In this document: positions 3,841-5,445 of the stretch, piece after piece
How the letters are laid out: each line of letters starts with the position of its first letter
Position numbering within the stretch: position 1 is the first letter of the stretch
Assembly (NCBI GenBank): GCA_945873015.1
Contig: CAMCBY010000305.1
Span: 1-5,445, forward strand
Direction: 5' to 3'
Source of the DNA: Klebsiella pneumoniae
Lineage (GTDB): Bacteria; Pseudomonadota; Gammaproteobacteria; Ga0077536
Length of the DNA: 5,445 nucleotides
The notes under the pieces: generated by a model
Seen by the model: only the letters and a program-made list of their open reading frames with translations
What the model was told of the DNA's origin: nothing
Database searches by the model: none
Translations under genes and position numbers: made by a program

Positions 3841-5445
3841 TCAAGGATTTTTCGCTGCGCGTTCCGTCACCCACGGGGTCACGGAGCGCATTGCCTCTTC
3901 GAGCCGGCTGGCGTCGGTGCCGCCGGCCTGGGCCATATCGGGGCGTCCGCCACCTTTACCGCCGACCTGACGGGCGACGTGATTGATGAGGTCGCCCGCG
4001 TGCACTGTCGCGGTCATGGCTTTGGTGACACCCGCGATCAGCCGTACTTTATCATCCTCAACCGTGGCCAGCACGACCACCGCGCGCTCGAAACGATCTT
4101 TCAAACTGTCGCAGGTCGCACGCAGGGCATTCATGTCGGCGCCCTCGATGATCTCCACAATCAGCTTGGCACCGCCGATGTCCTGGGCCCCGGCCGCGAT
4201 GTCGCGACCCGAGGCGCCCGCCAGTTTGGCTTTCAGATCCTGGATTTCTTTCTCAAGGGCGCGACTGCGTTCCACGACCTGCTTGAGTTTGGGCTCGATT
4301 TCTCCGGCATTGGCCCGCACCAGCCCGGCAATACGCTCGAGACGGGCCTCGGCGTCGAGTGTGTAGCTGACCGCGTTATCGCCGGTCACGGCTTCAATAC
4401 GGCGCACACCCGAGGCGACCCCCGATTCGCTCACTATCTTGAAAGCACCAATGTCACCGCTGCGGCTCACATGCGTGCCGCCACACAGTTCCACCGAGAA
4501 CTCGCCCATGCGCAGCACCCGCACTTCGTCGCCGTATTTCTCACCAAACAGCGCCATCGCGCCGCTGTCGATGGCGGCCTTGTAGGGCATCACATCGGCG
4601 CGCACTTCGAGATTACGGCGAATCTCGGCGTTGACCATACGTTCAACGGAGGTCAACTCCTCGCGGCTGACCGCCTGCGGATGGGAAAAGTCGAAACGCA
4701 GACGCTCGGCGTCGACCAGCGAACCCTTCTGCTCGACATGGCGGCCGAGCACCGCGCGCAGCGCGGCGTGCATGAGATGGGTCGCGGAATGGTTCAAACG
4801 CGTGGCCTGGCGGCGCGGGTCTTCGACCTCGGCGCTGAGTTTGTCGCCCATCGCGAGCGTGCCCATCTGTATGCGGCCCATATGCAGGAACAGGCCACCC
4901 TGCTTACGCGTATCGGCCACTTCAAACACGCCATTGCCGTTCAGCAACCGACCGCGATCACCCACCTGCCCGCCGGACTCGGCGTAGAACGGCGTGCTGT
5001 CAAGAATCACCACGCCGGATGTCCCCGCCGCAAGTGCCGGCACCGCCCGCCCCTCGACGAACAGCCCGACCACATGGGCATCGTCGTGGGTGGTGCCATA
5101 GCCGGTGAAGACCTGCTCACGGCCGATGCGCGACAGTTCCTCGGCATCAATGGCATGGGAGGTGTCGACGTTGGCGAAATGACTGGCGGCGCGCGCACGT
5201 TCGCGCTGCGCCTGCATGGCGGCCTCAAAACCGGCGTGGTCAACCTTCAAACCGCGCTCACGGGCGATGTCGGCGGTCAGATCGACCGGGAAACCAAACG
5301 TGTCGTAGAGCTGGAACACCACCGGACCGGCGATGGTGTCGTCGGCCATCTCGGCGATGCTGGCATCGAGAATACGCATGCCGTGATCGAGGGTTTCAGC
5401 AAAACGCTCTTCCTCGAGCTTGAGCGCCGCCATGATGGTGGACTC
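3841..5445 (-). CDS. alaS: alanine--tRNA ligase, C-terminal 534 residues (5' end outside window)
   Basis: Alanyl-tRNA synthetase charges tRNA-Ala in the cytoplasm and hydrolyses mischarged Ser- and Gly-tRNA-Ala. The frame is open to the right edge, so the catalytic N-terminal part is missing here. Counting from the first complete codon at the edge, the visible part starts late in the tRNA-recognition region (QLYDTFGFPVDLTADI, about 45-60). It then holds the editing domain with its zinc ligands HSATH (H219, H223) and CGGTH (C321, H325). The 102-residue distance between H219 and C321 equals that between H564 and C666 of the E. coli enzyme, so the fragment corresponds to roughly residue 346 onward and full length would be near 880. 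A helical linker (LKQVVERSRALEKEIQDLKA) leads to the C-Ala domain with the glycine-rich GGKGGGRPDMAQAGG near the end. lysC follows after 79 bases. Confidence 0.98.
   Translation of the reverse strand, partial: ESTIMAALKLEEERFAETLDHGMRILDASIAEMADDTIAGPVVFQLYDTFGFPVDLTADIARERGLKVDHAGFEAAMQAQRERARAASHFANVDTSHAIDAEELSRIGREQVFTGYGTTHDDAHVVGLFVEGRAVPALAAGTSGVVILDSTPFYAESGGQVGDRGRLLNGNGVFEVADTRKQGGLFLHMGRIQMGTLAMGDKLSAEVEDPRRQATRLNHSATHLMHAALRAVLGRHVEQKGSLVDAERLRFDFSHPQAVSREELTSVERMVNAEIRRNLEVRADVMPYKAAIDSGAMALFGEKYGDEVRVLRMGEFSVELCGGTHVSRSGDIGAFKIVSESGVASGVRRIEAVTGDNAVSYTLDAEARLERIAGLVRANAGEIEPKLKQVVERSRALEKEIQDLKAKLAGASGRDIAAGAQDIGGAKLIVEIIEGADMNALRATCDSLKDRFERAVVVLATVEDDKVRLIAGVTKAMTATVHAGDLINHVARQVGGKGGGRPDMAQAGGTDASRLEEAMRSVTPWVTERAAKNP

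Overview
The right-hand two thirds of the window is a conserved gammaproteobacterial chromosomal block read on the minus strand: alaS (3' part only), lysC, csrA and a tRNA-Ser(GCU) gene. The order alaS-lysC-csrA followed by a serine tRNA is typical of Gammaproteobacteria related to Pseudomonas and the Chromatiales. The CsrA sequence is almost the Escherichia coli protein over its first 50 or so residues, and the tRNA encodes its own CCA. Base composition is moderately GC-rich. I cannot name a genus.

The left-hand third (1 to about 1790) is accessory DNA lying directly beyond the 3' end of the tRNA gene, a classic integration position. It holds the C-terminal part of an McrA-like HNH endonuclease (plus strand, cut by the window edge) overlapping a complete MazG-like nucleotide pyrophosphohydrolase. 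A convergent 62-residue cysteine-rich small ORF follows, then the first ~49 codons of an IS630-type transposase fused to unrelated sequence. About 350 bases of non-coding DNA rich in inverted repeats come next. Inside that stretch, 1611-1635 looks like a degenerate direct copy of the tRNA 3' end (1796-1819), which suggests an old site-specific integration scar.

How the parts work together: alaS (alanyl-tRNA synthetase), lysC (aspartokinase) and csrA (global RNA-binding regulator) are housekeeping genes that share a neighbourhood rather than a pathway. A likely intrinsic terminator sits after lysC, and csrA has its own long leader with several GGA triplets. lysC carries a convincing internal ribosome binding site and ATG for the separate beta subunit known in this aspartokinase class. 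The HNH and MazG genes overlap by 8 bases and are probably translationally coupled. They make a plausible small defence or mobile-element module, but that role is inferred from family and context only.

The strongest leads are the HNH-MazG pair, the tRNA 3'-end duplication and the unrecognised cysteine-rich ORF. I saw no CRISPR array, rRNA gene, complete transposon or integrase gene.
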